Shown: positions 35,434-44,253 of the stretch, piece by piece
Layout of the letters: each line of letters starts with the position of its first letter
Position numbering within the stretch: position 1 is the first letter of the stretch
Origin: JAVBQG01 sp031549185
GTDB taxonomy: Bacteria > Synergistota > Synergistia > Synergistales > Synergistaceae
Assembly (NCBI GenBank): GCA_031549185.1
Contig: JAVBQG010000037.1
Coordinates: 1 to 50,677 of the forward strand
Direction: 5' to 3'
DNA length: 50,677 bases
Made by a program: the position numbers and the translations under genes
Notes under the pieces: generated by a model
Told to the model about the DNA's origin: nothing
Database searches by the model: none
The model's input: only the letters and a program-made list of their open reading frames with translations

Positions 35434-36429
35434 TCAGAGGAGTCCCAGCGCGAACTGTGCCAGCAGGGACGCGATCGCGATACTCGCCCAACAGGCCAGC
35501 CCCAGCAGGATCGGCCTGATTCCGTTCGCCAGCAGCTGTTTGAGATGTGTCGACAGGCCTATGGCGACGAGGGCCATCGCGATGCAGAATTTGCCGGTGC
35601 GCGCGAGAAGCAGACATGTATCGTCTGGCAGCACGCCGACGGTCTTGACGATCGAGGCAGCGATGAAGCCGCCGACGAACCACGGAAAGGCCTTGAGCGG
35701 GTCGAACTTCGTGCCCGCTCCGGGCTTCCTGCTGGCCATCATCAGGGAGAGGGCGAAGGTGACCGGGATGATCATCAGCGTGCGGGTCAGCTTGACGATC
35801 GTCGCCAGTTTTCCCGCCGCATCGCTGTACGAGTACCCCGCGGCAAGCACGGACGATGTGTCGTTGACGGCCGTGCCCGCCCATATGCCGAAACCCGTAT
35901 CGCTCATGTGCAGGGCGTGTCCGATCAATGGAAAGAGAAAGACGGCGGCGATGTTGAACAGGAAGATCGTCGAAATGGCGTGCGCGATGGAGCGCTCGTC
36001 CGCGTCGATGACGGGTGCGACGGCGGCGATCGCGGAACCTCCGCAGATCGACGTGCCGACGCCGATCAGGGTCGTGGCCGTATCCGGGACTTTCAGCGCG
36101 CGTCCCGCGACCCAGGCGGTGAGCAGCGTGGTCGTGATCGTGACGGTCATCACGACGAGCGACTGCGCACCGGTCGCTACGACGTTTGCCAGGTTCATCT
36201 CGAAGCCGAGGAGGACGACGGAGATCTGCAGGATCCGTTTCGAGGCGAAACGCAATCCTTCTTTCAGAGACGGTGCGAGGGCGAAGGGGGCGAGCAGCAT
36301 CCCCAGAAGGATCCCGAACACGGGGCCCCCGACGAGAGGAAACAGCTTTCCCAGGAGCCATGCCGGCACCGCAAGGCCGAAGGCGAAAAAAATACCCGGA
36401 ATCGACGTCCGGGCGGTGGTTATGTTCAT
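35434..36429 (-). CDS. YeiH/UPF0324 family membrane protein (putative sulfate exporter family)
   Basis: 331 residues with about nine to ten hydrophobic helices. Family hallmarks: GILLGMLLAP, LLGFEMNL, TLIGVGTSICGGSAIAAVAPVI, FGIWAGTAVNDTSSVLAAG and KLTRTLMIIP. The family is annotated as putative sulfate exporters; in Enterobacteriaceae yeiH is linked to sulfite/sulfur stress via YeiE. With a sulfite reductase in the same window, a role in sulfur oxyanion transport is plausible but not shown. Confidence 0.9.
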   Translation of the reverse strand: MNITTARTSIPGIFFAFGLAVPAWLLGKLFPLVGGPVFGILLGMLLAPFALAPSLKEGLRFASKRILQISVVLLGFEMNLANVVATGAQSLVVMTVTITTTLLTAWVAGRALKVPDTATTLIGVGTSICGGSAIAAVAPVIDADERSIAHAISTIFLFNIAAVFLFPLIGHALHMSDTGFGIWAGTAVNDTSSVLAAGYSYSDAAGKLATIVKLTRTLMIIPVTFALSLMMASRKPGAGTKFDPLKAFPWFVGGFIAASIVKTVGVLPDDTCLLLARTGKFCIAMALVAIGLSTHLKQLLANGIRPILLGLACWASIAIASLLAQFALGLL

Positions 36430-36487
36430 ATGGCGACACCTGCCGAATCAAACTTTACCGGAATTGTAAACACTGTGGCGCGTCCGG

Positions 36488-37570
36488 TCAAGATGCGGCC
36501 GCGTACAGGTGCTCCAGTTGTTCGGGGAGGCGTATGAACGCCTCTACCAACACGGGGTCGAAGTGGGTGCCGTTTCCTTCGAGGATGATCGAATAGGACT
36601 GCACGGTGTCGAACGGCTCCTTGTAGGGGCGTCTCGTCCGCAGGGCGTCGTACACGTCGGCGATCGCCATGACGCGGGCGGAGAGGGGGATGTCTTTCCC
36701 CGAGGCTCCCCGGGGATAGCCGCTCCCATCCCATTTTTCATGATGGCCGAGCGCGATCTCCCTCGCCGTATCCAGAAGCCACGCGGAGTCGAGCCTGGGG
36801 ACGAGGCGCTCCAGCATCTCCGCTCCGCGCGTGGTGTGGCGTTTCATTTCCTCGAACTCCTCGAAGGTCAATTTGCCGGGTTTCAGGAGGATGGCGTCGG
36901 GGATCGTCACCTTTCCCAGGTCGTGCAGCGCGGAGGCGAGCGAGATGTCGCGGGCGGCGCTCTCCGAGAGGTCGTATCCTTCGTGTCCCTGCGGGATGTG
37001 TTCGATCAGGAGCTCGACGCACCTTCGCGTCCTGTGGAGGTGTTCGCCCGTGATGTTGTCGCGGCAGTCCGTGGCGTACGCGAGGACGTCGATCGTCGCC
37101 CCCTGCTGATAGATCAGCGCGGTCGTCCTCTCCTCGACGCGCCTCTCCAGCTCCCGGTGGTAGTCCTCGAGTTCCAGGTGCAGTTTGATTCGAGAGAGGA
37201 CGAGCGTCGCAACGACCGGTTTGTGAATGTAGTCGACGGCGCCCAGGTCGAGCGCGCGGATCTCGCTCTCGATCTCCTGGGCGCCGGTGAGGATGATGAC
37301 GGGGATGTCCATGTTGCCCGTTTTTTTTATCTCGCTGAGAACTTCGTATCCGTCCATGTCCGGCATTCCCAGATCGAGGATGACGAGAGACGGGGAGACG
37401 TTCTGGATGTATTTCAGCGCCTGCCTGCCGGAAGTGGCGAGACTGACGTCGTACTGCTCCTTCAGGATGCCCCTCAGCAGGGCGAGGCTGCTGGGGTCGT
37501 CGTCGATGACCATGATCTTGTGTCTGCGAGAATTTTCCGCCGGATTTTCTCCCGGAACTATCGGTCTCAT
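36488..37570 (-). CDS. Response regulator with HD-GYP phosphodiesterase domain
   Basis: 360 residues from ATG 37570, nine bases after AGGGGA; the frame is open to 37624. The receiver domain (about 15-135) has the acidic pocket VIDDD, phospho-acceptor LDLGMPDMDGYE and Lys in HKP. A coiled-coil linker (LELEDYHRELERRVEERT) leads to an HD-GYP domain with HDLGKV, GHHEKWDGSGYP and ARVMAIADVYDALRTRRPYK. Such proteins hydrolyse cyclic di-GMP in response to a histidine kinase. No kinase is adjacent. Confidence 0.93.
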   Translation of the reverse strand: MRPIVPGENPAENSRRHKIMVIDDDPSSLALLRGILKEQYDVSLATSGRQALKYIQNVSPSLVILDLGMPDMDGYEVLSEIKKTGNMDIPVIILTGAQEIESEIRALDLGAVDYIHKPVVATLVLSRIKLHLELEDYHRELERRVEERTTALIYQQGATIDVLAYATDCRDNITGEHLHRTRRCVELLIEHIPQGHEGYDLSESAARDISLASALHDLGKVTIPDAILLKPGKLTFEEFEEMKRHTTRGAEMLERLVPRLDSAWLLDTAREIALGHHEKWDGSGYPRGASGKDIPLSARVMAIADVYDALRTRRPYKEPFDTVQSYSIILEGNGTHFDPVLVEAFIRLPEQLEHLYAAAS

Positions 37571-37735
37571 ACGAACCCATCCCCTCATCGACGATATTTG
37601 AAAACATTTTTTCAAGGCCGCCATCGCCCGCAGACGTTGGTATTCTACAGCGATCTCAAGGCTTTATCAACGCTGAACGGGGTTTCTCGACGCCGTCATG
37701 CAATACCGGCGCCGGTTGGCGGCGTGAAATTCGTC

Positions 37736-38725
37736 CTAGGAGACGTATTCGATCCTCGACGACAGATCCAAGCCCATGACCAGCGCGTAGCTTGCGAGGA
37801 TCTCGCGGAGTTTGTCGGGCGTGTCGTGCGCGATCAGGTGGAGATGTTGATCCCCCTTGAAGCGAAAGTAGACGCTCTTCGCGGCCTTGCGGTCGGTTTT
37901 GACGGAGATGCAGAGGGCCTGGAGGTCGTCGAAGGAGGAAGTTTTCGATTTCCGTAGAAAAAGGGCTCCTCTGAAGATCCCGACGGTGCGGTTGGCGGGT
38001 TCGACGACGTGGCTGCGCTCCGGCAAAAAACCGTAGGGCAATGGGGTTTGGGCTTTTAGGGCAAGAAAAACGCATGATAGCAGGGCGAGGAGGCGAATTA
38101 TATTTTTGGCGATGCCTTCTGTCAGTGCAACGTCGGAGAGGATTACGAGAAGCAACCCCGGAAATAGAAGGAGCGCGTACGGAAAAATCGACAAGTTGCG
38201 CTCCCATCTGCTCCCTTTTTGCTCGAAGCACGTTTGCCTGGCGGTGGCCGGTATTGCGGGGGCGGGGGTGGAATCCGCCAGCGTTGCCCTGATCCTTGGC
38301 ACGACTTGCAAGCCGAGTTCCCTGGTGTACGCGCTCTCAGTCGTCGGGTCGCTGATGGCGACGCAGTCGAACAGTGGATCGGCGCGCAACAGCAGGCAGT
38401 ATCCGACCGCCTCCCCGCGGGTGAAAACGCGGACGTCACAGATGTCGTCGAAGGGTATCGTCTTGGTTCTCCACCCGCTCGGCCGTATCCGCACCGTGCG
38501 TTTTTTCATGTCCACGACGGTATTTTTAGGGAGAGCTTTATAGAGAAAGTAGTACAGACACACGAAACAGACGAGGGCGGCGTATGGGAAAAAGCGTCCC
38601 CAGCCCCCGCCGTGAAGAATCGAATGCAACACGAGAAGGAGCGAGGGAGCGCAAAGGAGGAAACCCAGCGCGTACAGGAGCGGACTTCCGATCCGTTTGA
38701 CGATCACGACGTCCGCGTCGCTCAT
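37736..38725 (-). CDS. Hypothetical membrane protein with duplicated architecture
   Basis: 329 residues, no family recognised. Two hydrophobic hairpins (LLYALGFLLCAPSLLLVLH plus FPYAALVCFVCLYYFLY, then FPYALLLFPGLLLVILS plus IIRLLALLSCVFLAL) are each followed by a beta-rich region of about 100 residues with similar text: TVVDMKKRTVRIRP...DICDVRVF and HVVEPANRTVGIFRG...DLQALCIS. This looks like an internal duplication of a two-helix plus PH-like/bPH_2-type unit. ATG 38725 gives MSDADVVIVKRIG. Function unknown. Confidence 0.7.
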   Translation of the reverse strand: MSDADVVIVKRIGSPLLYALGFLLCAPSLLLVLHSILHGGGWGRFFPYAALVCFVCLYYFLYKALPKNTVVDMKKRTVRIRPSGWRTKTIPFDDICDVRVFTRGEAVGYCLLLRADPLFDCVAISDPTTESAYTRELGLQVVPRIRATLADSTPAPAIPATARQTCFEQKGSRWERNLSIFPYALLLFPGLLLVILSDVALTEGIAKNIIRLLALLSCVFLALKAQTPLPYGFLPERSHVVEPANRTVGIFRGALFLRKSKTSSFDDLQALCISVKTDRKAAKSVYFRFKGDQHLHLIAHDTPDKLREILASYALVMGLDLSSRIEYVS

Positions 38726-38828
38726 CCCATGTCCATTCTACGCTGTACAGTATCGCTCCACAAACCTGCCCAGCTCGTCGTGCCAAGCCTTCGGCGCGCA
38801 ACTGGGGAGTAGGCGCGCCCCATCCGTC

Positions 38829-38954
38829 CTATGCCTCGTCGTAACTCCGCAACACCAGCGGCAGCGCTTCGATGACCGCGAGGCCGAGGAAGGCCGCGCT
38901 CGTCTCCCCGCCCTCCTCCATGAAAATTTTGAAACCGTCGCTCATGTGATCCAT
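38829..38954 (-). CDS. Small protein (41 aa) with its own promoter
   Basis: ATG 38954 with AGGGGAG six to seven bases upstream, reading MDHMSDGFKIFMEEGGETSA and 21 more residues (a hydrophobic AAFLGLAVIEALPLVLR stretch, then SYDEA), TAG at 38829. A consensus promoter (38994-39022) lies just upstream. The SDGFKIFMEE-E-S-AF pattern vaguely recalls the N-terminus of carboxymuconolactone-decarboxylase-like proteins, so this could be a truncated remnant or a true microprotein. Confidence 0.55.
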   Translation of the reverse strand: MDHMSDGFKIFMEEGGETSAAFLGLAVIEALPLVLRSYDEA

Positions 38955-38977
38955 CGAAATCTCCCCTTACGTGGATA

Positions 38978-39022
38978 GATACGAATTTGTATCATTATGG
39001 TGATGCGGGGAAGCCATGTCAA
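38978..39022 (-). promoter_or_regulatory. Promoter and inverted repeat upstream of the 41-aa ORF
   Basis: Minus strand TTGACA (39017-39022), 17-base spacer, CATAAT (38994-38999). Immediately downstream is GATAC-GAATTT-GTATC (38978-38993), a candidate operator overlapping the expected start of transcription. Confidence 0.6.
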
Positions 39023-39033
39023 CTTGAAAATGA

Positions 39034-39070
39034 GCAAGGGGCGCCTTGCAGAATCGCAGGCGCCCCTTGC
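39034..39070 (-). terminator. Hairpin terminator after the TRAP permease
   Basis: GCAAGGGGCGCCT (39034-39046) and AGGCGCCCCTTGC (39058-39070): perfect 13-bp stem, 11-base loop. On the minus strand it is followed by TCATTTTC, a weak U-tract. Confidence 0.65.
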
Positions 39071-39099
39071 ACTCTGTTGGGACGTACAACCTTGTTGGG

Positions 39100-40962
39100 T
39101 TAGCCCGGTGTTCCGGATGAAACTGCCTGCACTCGGCGAGATTGAATGAATAGGCCCGCGATCAGCCCCGCAACGCCGACGATATCCGTGATCGTCTCGG
39201 GGATGATCAGGCAGATCGCCACTGCTGCGAAGAAGAAGCGCAGCCAGGCGGGAACTGCTCCGCGCCAGTATCCGATGATCGCGATTCCCAGCGCCGTAGC
39301 ACCGGCCGCCGTGGTGCAGAACACGACGAGGATCTGCGGTATCGAGCCGATCCCCAGCAGGCCGGGGTTGTACACGAAGACGAACGGAATCAGGAAGAGG
39401 ATCAGCGCAATTCGCACGGCCTCGATCCCCGTCTCCCACAGGCCGGTTTTGGCGATGCCCGCTGCCGTGTACGACGCGATCGCGACCGGCGGCGTGATCA
39501 TCGACATATTCGCGAAGTAGAAGATGAACATGTGGGCGACCAGCGGCTCGATGCCGAGGTTCTGCATCGCCGGGGCCAGCAGGACGGCGCTCATGATGTA
39601 CGCCGCGCTCGTCGGCATTCCCATGCCCATGATGATGATCATGACGGTCGACAACAGCAGCGCGAGCAGCAGATTGCCGGCCGAGAAGGACGCGATCAGC
39701 GCGGAGAAGCGCAGGCCGAGCCCCGTGTAGACGACCTCGCCGATCACGATGCCCGCTATGGCGCAGGGGAGGGTGACGATGACGCAGCTCTTGGCGCCGT
39801 CGATCGCCATCTGCAGGATCTGTTTTACCGACAGCCGCGTGTCCTTCCGCAGCTGGCAGAGCACGATCAGCGACAGCGTCGCCATCAGCGACGAGTACAT
39901 CAGCGAGCGCCCGAAGGCGATCAGCGCGACCAGTACGACGATGGGGAGGAAGAGGTGCGCGTAGCTCTTGATCGTGGCGATCTGCTCGTTTTTATCGATG
40001 TCCTCCATGGGGATCGCCTGCTTGCTGGCGTCGAGGTGGACGGCCCAGAAGAGCGAGGCGACGTAGAGGATCGACGGCAGGATCGCACAGAGAATAATTT
40101 TGAAATAAGACACGCCGAGCATGTCCGCCATGATGAAGGCCGACGCGCCCATGACGGGCGGGATCAACTGTCCGCCGGTGCCCGCCGTCGCCAGCACGGC
40201 GGCGCTGAAGACGGGGCGGAAACCGGCCCGCTCCATCAGCGGATAGGTGATGACGCCGACCGAGGCCACGTTGGCGGCGGCGCTGCCGCTGATCATTCCG
40301 AAGAGCCCCGACGCGATGATCGACGCCTTGCCGGCGCCGCCGATCGACTTGCGCGTCGCGTACTTGGCGATGGCGACGAAGAGCTTGCCCGCGGGCGTCG
40401 CCGCCAGGAACGCGCCGAAGATCATGAAGTAGAAGATCGTGTCCGACGACGCCGCGATGGGGCTGGAGTAGATGCCCGCGGATGTCATGGTCTGGTTCTC
40501 GATGAAGGCGTCGAGCGTGACCTCGGGGTGTGCCAACAGGCCGGGCAGGTCCGCGCCGAAGAAGCTGTACGCCATGAAGATCAGCGCGATGATCGTCATC
40601 GACCATCCGAGCATACGACGCCCCGCCTCCAGCATCAGGACGATCATGGCGATGCTGAGCCAGATGTCTCCCTGTGTCAGGCTGTCCACGAAGGGGAGCC
40701 TGGTCTCGATCCGCCCGGCGCTGTATACGACGTACGCCATGTAGGCGGCGATCGCGGCCGCCGAGAGCAGGTCGAGCGGCAGGGAGAGCCCCAGGTTTTT
40801 AGGGACGGCGGGTTTGGAGAGAAACACGAGTATCAACGCCACGCCGACGTGCAGAGGGCGTATGACCATGCCCGAGACGGGATTGAACGCGACGTAAATC
40901 TGCCCGATCACCCAGAGCAGCGCGACACCGGAGATAAAATACTTGCGCAATGTGGCCTCCAT
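39100..40962 (-). CDS. TRAP transporter fused permease (4TM/12TM, TAXI type)
   Basis: 620 residues from ATG 40962 (MEATLRKYFISGVAL); the open frame reaches 41082 but that part lies in a repeat element. The small DctQ-like and large DctM-like membrane subunits are fused: about 16-17 hydrophobic helices, with GKASIIASGLFGMISGSAAANVASVG, PPVMGASAFIMADMLGVSY and GMGMPTSAAYIMSAVLLAP typical of the large subunit. It uses ion gradients to import an organic acid handed over by the TAXI binding protein encoded upstream. Same operon as the binding protein and TPP enzyme, interrupted by a 134-bp repeat element. Confidence 0.93.
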   Translation of the reverse strand: MEATLRKYFISGVALLWVIGQIYVAFNPVSGMVIRPLHVGVALILVFLSKPAVPKNLGLSLPLDLLSAAAIAAYMAYVVYSAGRIETRLPFVDSLTQGDIWLSIAMIVLMLEAGRRMLGWSMTIIALIFMAYSFFGADLPGLLAHPEVTLDAFIENQTMTSAGIYSSPIAASSDTIFYFMIFGAFLAATPAGKLFVAIAKYATRKSIGGAGKASIIASGLFGMISGSAAANVASVGVITYPLMERAGFRPVFSAAVLATAGTGGQLIPPVMGASAFIMADMLGVSYFKIILCAILPSILYVASLFWAVHLDASKQAIPMEDIDKNEQIATIKSYAHLFLPIVVLVALIAFGRSLMYSSLMATLSLIVLCQLRKDTRLSVKQILQMAIDGAKSCVIVTLPCAIAGIVIGEVVYTGLGLRFSALIASFSAGNLLLALLLSTVMIIIMGMGMPTSAAYIMSAVLLAPAMQNLGIEPLVAHMFIFYFANMSMITPPVAIASYTAAGIAKTGLWETGIEAVRIALILFLIPFVFVYNPGLLGIGSIPQILVVFCTTAAGATALGIAIIGYWRGAVPAWLRFFFAAVAICLIIPETITDIVGVAGLIAGLFIQSRRVQAVSSGTPG

Positions 40963-41022
40963 CCGAATCGAAAACTCCTTCCCGCCGAAATGTCGATTAT
41001 CGTTGATCCTGCCCCTGAAACT

Positions 41023-41156
41023 GACCTCTCCCTCCCCCGACCCCTCCCTCTCCGAAGCGGAGAGGGAGGGGAGGAAAGCCAAATCAAAAACAAAAATCTT
41101 TTGCCTCTGCTTCGCTCCCCCTCTCCGAAACGGAGAGGGGGCCGGGGGGTGAGGTC
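41023..41156. repeat. MITE-like hairpin element, copy A
   Basis: 134 bp with imperfect terminal inverted repeats (GACCTCTCCC... / ...GGGGGGTGAGGTC). Two internal hairpins: CCCCTCCCTCTCCG-AAG-mirror at 41041-41071 (14-bp arms) and CCCCCTCTCCG-AAA-mirror at 41117-41141 (11-bp arms), separated by an A-rich spacer. A second copy is at 45870-46011. It encodes no transposase. It lies inside the transport operon, between the binding protein and permease genes. Confidence 0.85.
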
Positions 41157-41166
41157 TGGTTTTTTC

Positions 41167-42168
41167 TTACTTCAACAAACCTTTTTCCTTGTAATACTTG
41201 ATTGCGCCGGGGTGCAGCGGCACGCCGCCGAAATTCTGCGCATCCTGCCCCTTCTTGGCGTCGAAATCCTCGAAGGCCTTGTGTCCCTTCACGAGAGCCG
41301 CTTTGCCCTCCACGACCGCCTTGGTGACCTTGTACGCGGTGTCGTCGTCCAGCTTGTCCGTGACCATCAGGGCCGAGCGGTAGCCGGGGAGCACGAGGTC
41401 CTTCTCCTGCCCCTTGAAGCTGCCCCCAGGGAGGGTGGACTGGCTGTAGCCGTATTTCTTCTCCAGGAAGTCGAGCGATTTTTTCGACAGGCCGATCAGA
41501 TCGATTTTGCCGGTGACGGCGAGCTCGGTGAAAGTCGGGTGTCCCTTCGAGAGCGACTGGATGAAGATGTCGCAGCGGCCGTCCTTGATGGCGTTCGTGA
41601 TCGCCTCGAAGTCCGTGTGTTCGACCGAGCCGCCCCACTTCTTGATGTCTTCGTAGCTGAAGCCGCACGCCTCGAAGACCTGTGCGGCGGACGCCTCGCC
41701 CGTCGTACCGCGCTGCACGGTCATCACGCGGACCTTGGACTTCTTCGCCGCGAGATCCTCCAGTGAGGTGATGCCGCTGCCGCGCCGCACCGCGATGCCG
41801 ACGTAGAACTGGTCGAGCCCGCCGACGAGGCCGCGCAGGTTCTTGATCGGCTTCTCGAACATGACGGTGCCCTCGTAGGCCCACTTCGCGTTGTTATTCA
41901 TGACGAGCGCGATGTTCATCTTGTTCTCGCCCATCAGTTTGAGGTTGCCGATACCGCCCGCGATAGGGGAGGCGTCGATCTTGACGTCGGGGAACGTCGA
42001 GCGCACGACGTCCGCGATACAGGCTGCCTGTACGTACCACGTGCTGCCGACCTTGTTGGAGCCGATCTTGAGCTCCTGGGTCGCGGCGAACGCCGCCCCC
42101 GCCATGACGAAAACGAAAACCAGAATACCCGCGAGCGCAATCCACATTTTCTTACCTGCAAACTTCAT
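41167..42168 (-). CDS. TAXI family TRAP transporter solute-binding protein
   Basis: 333 residues with a signal peptide (MWIALAGILVFVFVMAGAAFA). TAXI-family text: LKIGSNKVGSTWYVQAACIADVV, ASPIAGGIGNLKLMGENKMNIALVMNNNA, LRVMTVQRGTTGEASA-type segment (VRVMTVQRGTTGEASAAQV). Periplasmic receptor that delivers its ligand to the fused permease. AAGGAGG ribosome site precedes the start. The ligand is unknown; TAXI systems often take up glutamate or other carboxylates. Confidence 0.93.
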   Translation of the reverse strand: MKFAGKKMWIALAGILVFVFVMAGAAFAATQELKIGSNKVGSTWYVQAACIADVVRSTFPDVKIDASPIAGGIGNLKLMGENKMNIALVMNNNAKWAYEGTVMFEKPIKNLRGLVGGLDQFYVGIAVRRGSGITSLEDLAAKKSKVRVMTVQRGTTGEASAAQVFEACGFSYEDIKKWGGSVEHTDFEAITNAIKDGRCDIFIQSLSKGHPTFTELAVTGKIDLIGLSKKSLDFLEKKYGYSQSTLPGGSFKGQEKDLVLPGYRSALMVTDKLDDDTAYKVTKAVVEGKAALVKGHKAFEDFDAKKGQDAQNFGGVPLHPGAIKYYKEKGLLK

Positions 42169-42245
42169 ACCGTATGACCTCCTTCGAGTTGTGTTGAGGT
42201 TGTGGCTTAGGGGGGCCGTTCACTGCCTCCCGTGCAAAACGCTGA

Positions 42246-43979
42246 TTAATATAGATACGGCAAGCCCTTTTCCTTCGCGTTCGGTATCCAGCGCGGCACC
42301 GGTGGCACGAGCCTGTCCTGCGAGAGGACCGCCATCTCGATCAGGACCGGACCCTTCGTATCGATCGCCCACTCCAGCGTCTCGGCTATTTTCTCGGGGT
42401 CGTCGAGCTTGCACGACGCGATTCCGAAGCTCGCGGCAACGCCCGCGTAGTCGACCTGACCGAAGTCGGTGGCGAACTGGCGCGCTCTGTAGACGTGCTC
42501 GATCTCGCCCTTGATCCAGCCGAAGACGTTGTTGTTGAAGAGGATCATCTTGATCTCCAGCCCCAGCCTGCTGATCGTCTCCAGCTCGCCGCAGGCGAAG
42601 TGGAAGCTGCCGTCGCCGCACATGGCGAACACCGTATGATCGGGGCGGGCGACCGCCGCGCCGACCGCGCCGGGGATCGAGTAGCCGAGCGCGCCCATGG
42701 AGTAGTTCGACATCATCATGCGGCCCGCTCTGCGCTGGACGATGTAGGCGGCGGAGTAGATGCTGCCGACGCCCGGCTCGACGGTGATGAGGCTCTTCTC
42801 GGGCAACAGCCCCTCGAGCGTCTTCATGAAGCGTACGGGGTGGATCGGGCGCTCGCCGGATTTGGCTGCGGGCGCGATCGACGCGTCGAGCGCCGCCATG
42901 GCGCCGGCAATATCCTTCGCGTTTTCGGCCATACCCTTGATGCCGCGTTCCCTGATGCGCGCCGTCATCAGCTCCACGGTCGCGCGGGCGTCGCCGACGA
43001 GCGGCGCGTCGATCGGATAGCTGTTGCCGACGGACTCGCGGCTGATATCGAGCTGGATGATCTTGACGCCGTCGCAGGCGCTCTCCGCCTTGCAGGCACG
43101 CGGCAGTTTCCACGCGTCCGTCCCGGCGGAGTCCGTGTTCGAGCCGACGAAGAAGACGAGGTCGGCTTCCTCGAGAAACTTGTTCGCGTAGCTGGTGCCG
43201 CCGCGCGCGCCGATCAGGCGGATCGACAACGGGTGATCCTCCGGGATGCATCCTTTGCCGGTCATCGTCGTGCCGACCGGAATGCTCATTGCCTCGGCCA
43301 GCGCGAGGACCGCCTCGCCAGCGCCGGAGACCAGCGCGCCCTGTCCGCAGACGATCACCGGTTTACGCGCGGCCGCGAGCAGCGCGATCGCCTCGTCGAC
43401 GCGCGTGAAATCGGCGACCGGCCTGTCGGCGGGCCAGACGCCCGCGCAGGAGTCCGCGTAGATGTCGGTCACGTCGTCGCTGCTCTCGTAGACGTCCAGC
43501 GGCACGCGGATGTGAACCGCGCCCAGCCTGTCGGCGAGGGCGACCCGGAAGGCGCGGCGGATGATGTGCGGGATGTCCTTCACGCGTGTGATCAGGAGGC
43601 TCTCCTTGGTGATCGTCCTGTACATGGCGTTCTGATCGAAGCCGGAGAGCATGTTGCGCGTGTCGTTGTTGTACGGGACGTCGGAGGTGAAGCAGATGGT
43701 CGGGACGGAGCCCTTGAACGACTCGAGCACGCCCGGAGCCGGGTGCGCGCCGCCGGGGCTCGGAGCCTCGCTGACGCCGACGCGCCCCGTCGCCTTGGCG
43801 TACGCCTCGGCCATGAAGGCGGCGCTTCGCTCGTCGTGGGTCAGGACGTGCGCAATATCGGGGAAATTCACCCACTCCCTGTAAAGCCCGAGCGTCGTCT
43901 CCCCGGGCAGGCCGAAGACGTGCCTGACCCCATGCAATTTGAGCATCTCGAGAATCAGCCTGCCGCCACTTATCTGCAT
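42246..43979 (-). CDS. Thiamine-diphosphate-dependent enzyme (acetolactate synthase-like superfamily)
   Basis: 577 residues from ATG 43979, preceded by GGAGGAG. N-terminal TPP domain with the catalytic Glu in FGLPGETTLG (about residue 25); central dinucleotide-like domain; C-terminal TPP site GDGSFHFACGELETI ... NNNVFG, the GDG...NN motif that binds Mg-diphosphate. Family covers acetolactate synthase, oxalyl-CoA decarboxylase, sulfoacetaldehyde acetyltransferase and 2-oxoacid decarboxylases. No small regulatory subunit, and the transporter context argues for catabolism of an imported 2-oxo acid or sulfonate derivative rather than valine synthesis. Exact reaction unknown. Confidence 0.88.
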   Translation of the reverse strand: MQISGGRLILEMLKLHGVRHVFGLPGETTLGLYREWVNFPDIAHVLTHDERSAAFMAEAYAKATGRVGVSEAPSPGGAHPAPGVLESFKGSVPTICFTSDVPYNNDTRNMLSGFDQNAMYRTITKESLLITRVKDIPHIIRRAFRVALADRLGAVHIRVPLDVYESSDDVTDIYADSCAGVWPADRPVADFTRVDEAIALLAAARKPVIVCGQGALVSGAGEAVLALAEAMSIPVGTTMTGKGCIPEDHPLSIRLIGARGGTSYANKFLEEADLVFFVGSNTDSAGTDAWKLPRACKAESACDGVKIIQLDISRESVGNSYPIDAPLVGDARATVELMTARIRERGIKGMAENAKDIAGAMAALDASIAPAAKSGERPIHPVRFMKTLEGLLPEKSLITVEPGVGSIYSAAYIVQRRAGRMMMSNYSMGALGYSIPGAVGAAVARPDHTVFAMCGDGSFHFACGELETISRLGLEIKMILFNNNVFGWIKGEIEHVYRARQFATDFGQVDYAGVAASFGIASCKLDDPEKIAETLEWAIDTKGPVLIEMAVLSQDRLVPPVPRWIPNAKEKGLPYLY

Positions 43980-44163
43980 CGACACCACTCCTCCCTGTTC
44001 TTCTGTGATACCAAATTGCAATCAAAGGGTGTTTAAGGATGTAGCAAACGACCGTAGGAACTGGTTTTAGCGCTTCACCCTTCATGCCTTTGATTTCAAA
44101 TTGGTACTTATGAAATGCAAGATTGATATTTTGTACGCAAGGCTATGCAATACTGACTAGCGG

Positions 44164-44201
44164 TGATACCCGTATCATACTTTCTTTTATCCAAATGTCA
44201 A
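44164..44201 (-). promoter_or_regulatory. Promoter with overlapping operator for the TPP enzyme-TRAP operon
   Basis: Minus strand TTGACA (44196-44201), 16-base spacer, TATGAT (44174-44179). A 14-bp palindrome TGATAC-CC-GTATCA (44164-44177) covers the -10. The FCD regulator gene immediately upstream is the obvious candidate binder. The rest of the 43980-44253 gap is AT-rich leader with no ORF seen. Confidence 0.65.
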
Positions 44202-44253
44202 TAACCGCGGAGCAATCCACTGTTATTGAGGAAAGTTTGTGTTTTTCTTTAAA

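Noticed and set aside
42246..43979. Biosynthetic acetolactate synthase (ilvB)
   Set aside because: No ilvN small subunit or branched-chain genes nearby; transport and FCD context suggest a catabolic role.
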